Below are positions 5,234 to 5,317 of a stretch of 5,317 nt of DNA, piece after piece. The first letter of the stretch is position 1. The number at the start of each line of letters is the position of its first letter. The position numbers and the translations under genes are program-made. Source of the DNA: Solirubrobacteraceae bacterium (GTDB lineage Bacteria; Actinomycetota; Thermoleophilia; Solirubrobacterales; Solirubrobacteraceae); assembly GCA_025935735.1 (NCBI GenBank), contig JAICUS010000435.1, positions 1 through 5,317 of the forward strand, written 5' to 3'. Under the pieces are notes generated by a model. That model searched no databases and had not been told where the DNA came from. It saw only the letters and a list, made by a program, of their open reading frames with translations.

Positions 5234-5240
5234 GGAGGAG
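5234..5240 (+). promoter_or_regulatory. strong ribosome binding site of the (2Fe-2S) subunit gene
   Basis: GGAGGAG, a near-perfect Shine-Dalgarno, ends 4 bases before the ATG at 5245. It is the strongest in the window and fixes the start of the partial gene. Confidence 0.8.
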
Positions 5241-5244
5241 ACGC

Positions 5245-5317
5245 ATGGCTGGTTCCGTTCGGGTCTCGATGACCGTGAACGGCGCTCAACAGAGCGCCGA
5301 GGTCGAACCGCGTCTGC
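5245..5317 (+). CDS. coxS: (2Fe-2S)-binding small subunit of CO dehydrogenase/xanthine oxidase family, partial 5' end
   Basis: Only 24 codons are in the window. The peptide MAGSVRVSMTVNG and the following EVEPRL match the usual N-terminus of CoxS/CutS-type ferredoxin-like subunits (xVSxTVNG...xxxVEPRxLL), which carry two [2Fe-2S] clusters and pass electrons from the molybdenum site to FAD in aerobic CO dehydrogenases and related hydroxylases. The cysteine motifs lie beyond the window, so the subfamily and the true substrate are open; many coxS-like genes do not oxidise CO. The strong ribosome binding site suggests high expression. Seven of 24 codons end in A or T, more than in the neighbouring genes, which may keep the mRNA unfolded near the start. 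Large and medium subunit genes would be expected close downstream. Confidence 0.7.
   Translation, partial: MAGSVRVSMTVNGAQQSAEVEPRL

Noticed and set aside
4236..5246. 336-residue minus-strand open frame antisense to the PilZ gene
   Set aside because: It crosses the divergent promoter region and the ArsR-type gene in another frame. The PilZ frame has both c-di-GMP motifs, a promoter and a ribosome binding site.

Overview
The window is GC-rich (very high G/C at third codon positions) with mostly weak or absent Shine-Dalgarno sequences, short intergenic gaps and gene families typical of high-GC Actinomycetota. A flagellar-type sigma-28 promoter, a PilZ protein and the start of an aerobic CO-dehydrogenase-type iron-sulfur subunit would suit a soil actinomycete of the Thermoleophilia/Solirubrobacterales kind. 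That placement is inferred from style and gene content, not from a marker gene.

Layout. (1) Positions 1-1814, minus strand: an MBL-fold hydrolase gene followed after 45 bases by an integral membrane protein of the lysylphosphatidylglycerol-synthase-TM (UPF0104/AglD-like) family. A possible further gene start overlaps the latter's stop at the window edge. (2) Positions 1815-1891: a 77-base divergent spacer with a 12-base palindrome and weak promoter-like elements. (3) Positions 1892-3082, plus strand: a previously untracked 40-codon small ORF with clear coding base bias, then after 15 bases and in the same frame a 350-residue protein with an N-terminal Trp-rich, possibly DNA-binding module and a long Ala/Arg/Glu coiled coil. 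(4) Positions 3079-4482, minus strand: an ArsR-type winged-helix regulator followed by a carboxymuconolactone-decarboxylase/AhpD-like protein, probably one operon. Its end overlaps the coiled-coil gene tail to tail by 4 bases. (5) Positions 4483-4577: a divergent control region holding a perfect 10+10 inverted repeat next to the ArsR gene and a sigma-28 (FliA/SigD) promoter match facing the other way. (6) Positions 4578-5180, plus strand: a PilZ-domain protein with a YcgR-like layout. (7) From 5245: the first 24 codons of a (2Fe-2S) CO-dehydrogenase small-subunit-like protein, running off the window.

The genes do not form one obvious pathway. The two best supported functional links are the ArsR regulator with its downstream CMD-family protein, both next to a candidate operator, and the PilZ protein with the flagellar sigma promoter, which points to c-di-GMP control of motility. 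No tRNA, rRNA, CRISPR, insertion sequence or integration site was found, and no stretch above about 100 bases lacks a gene.
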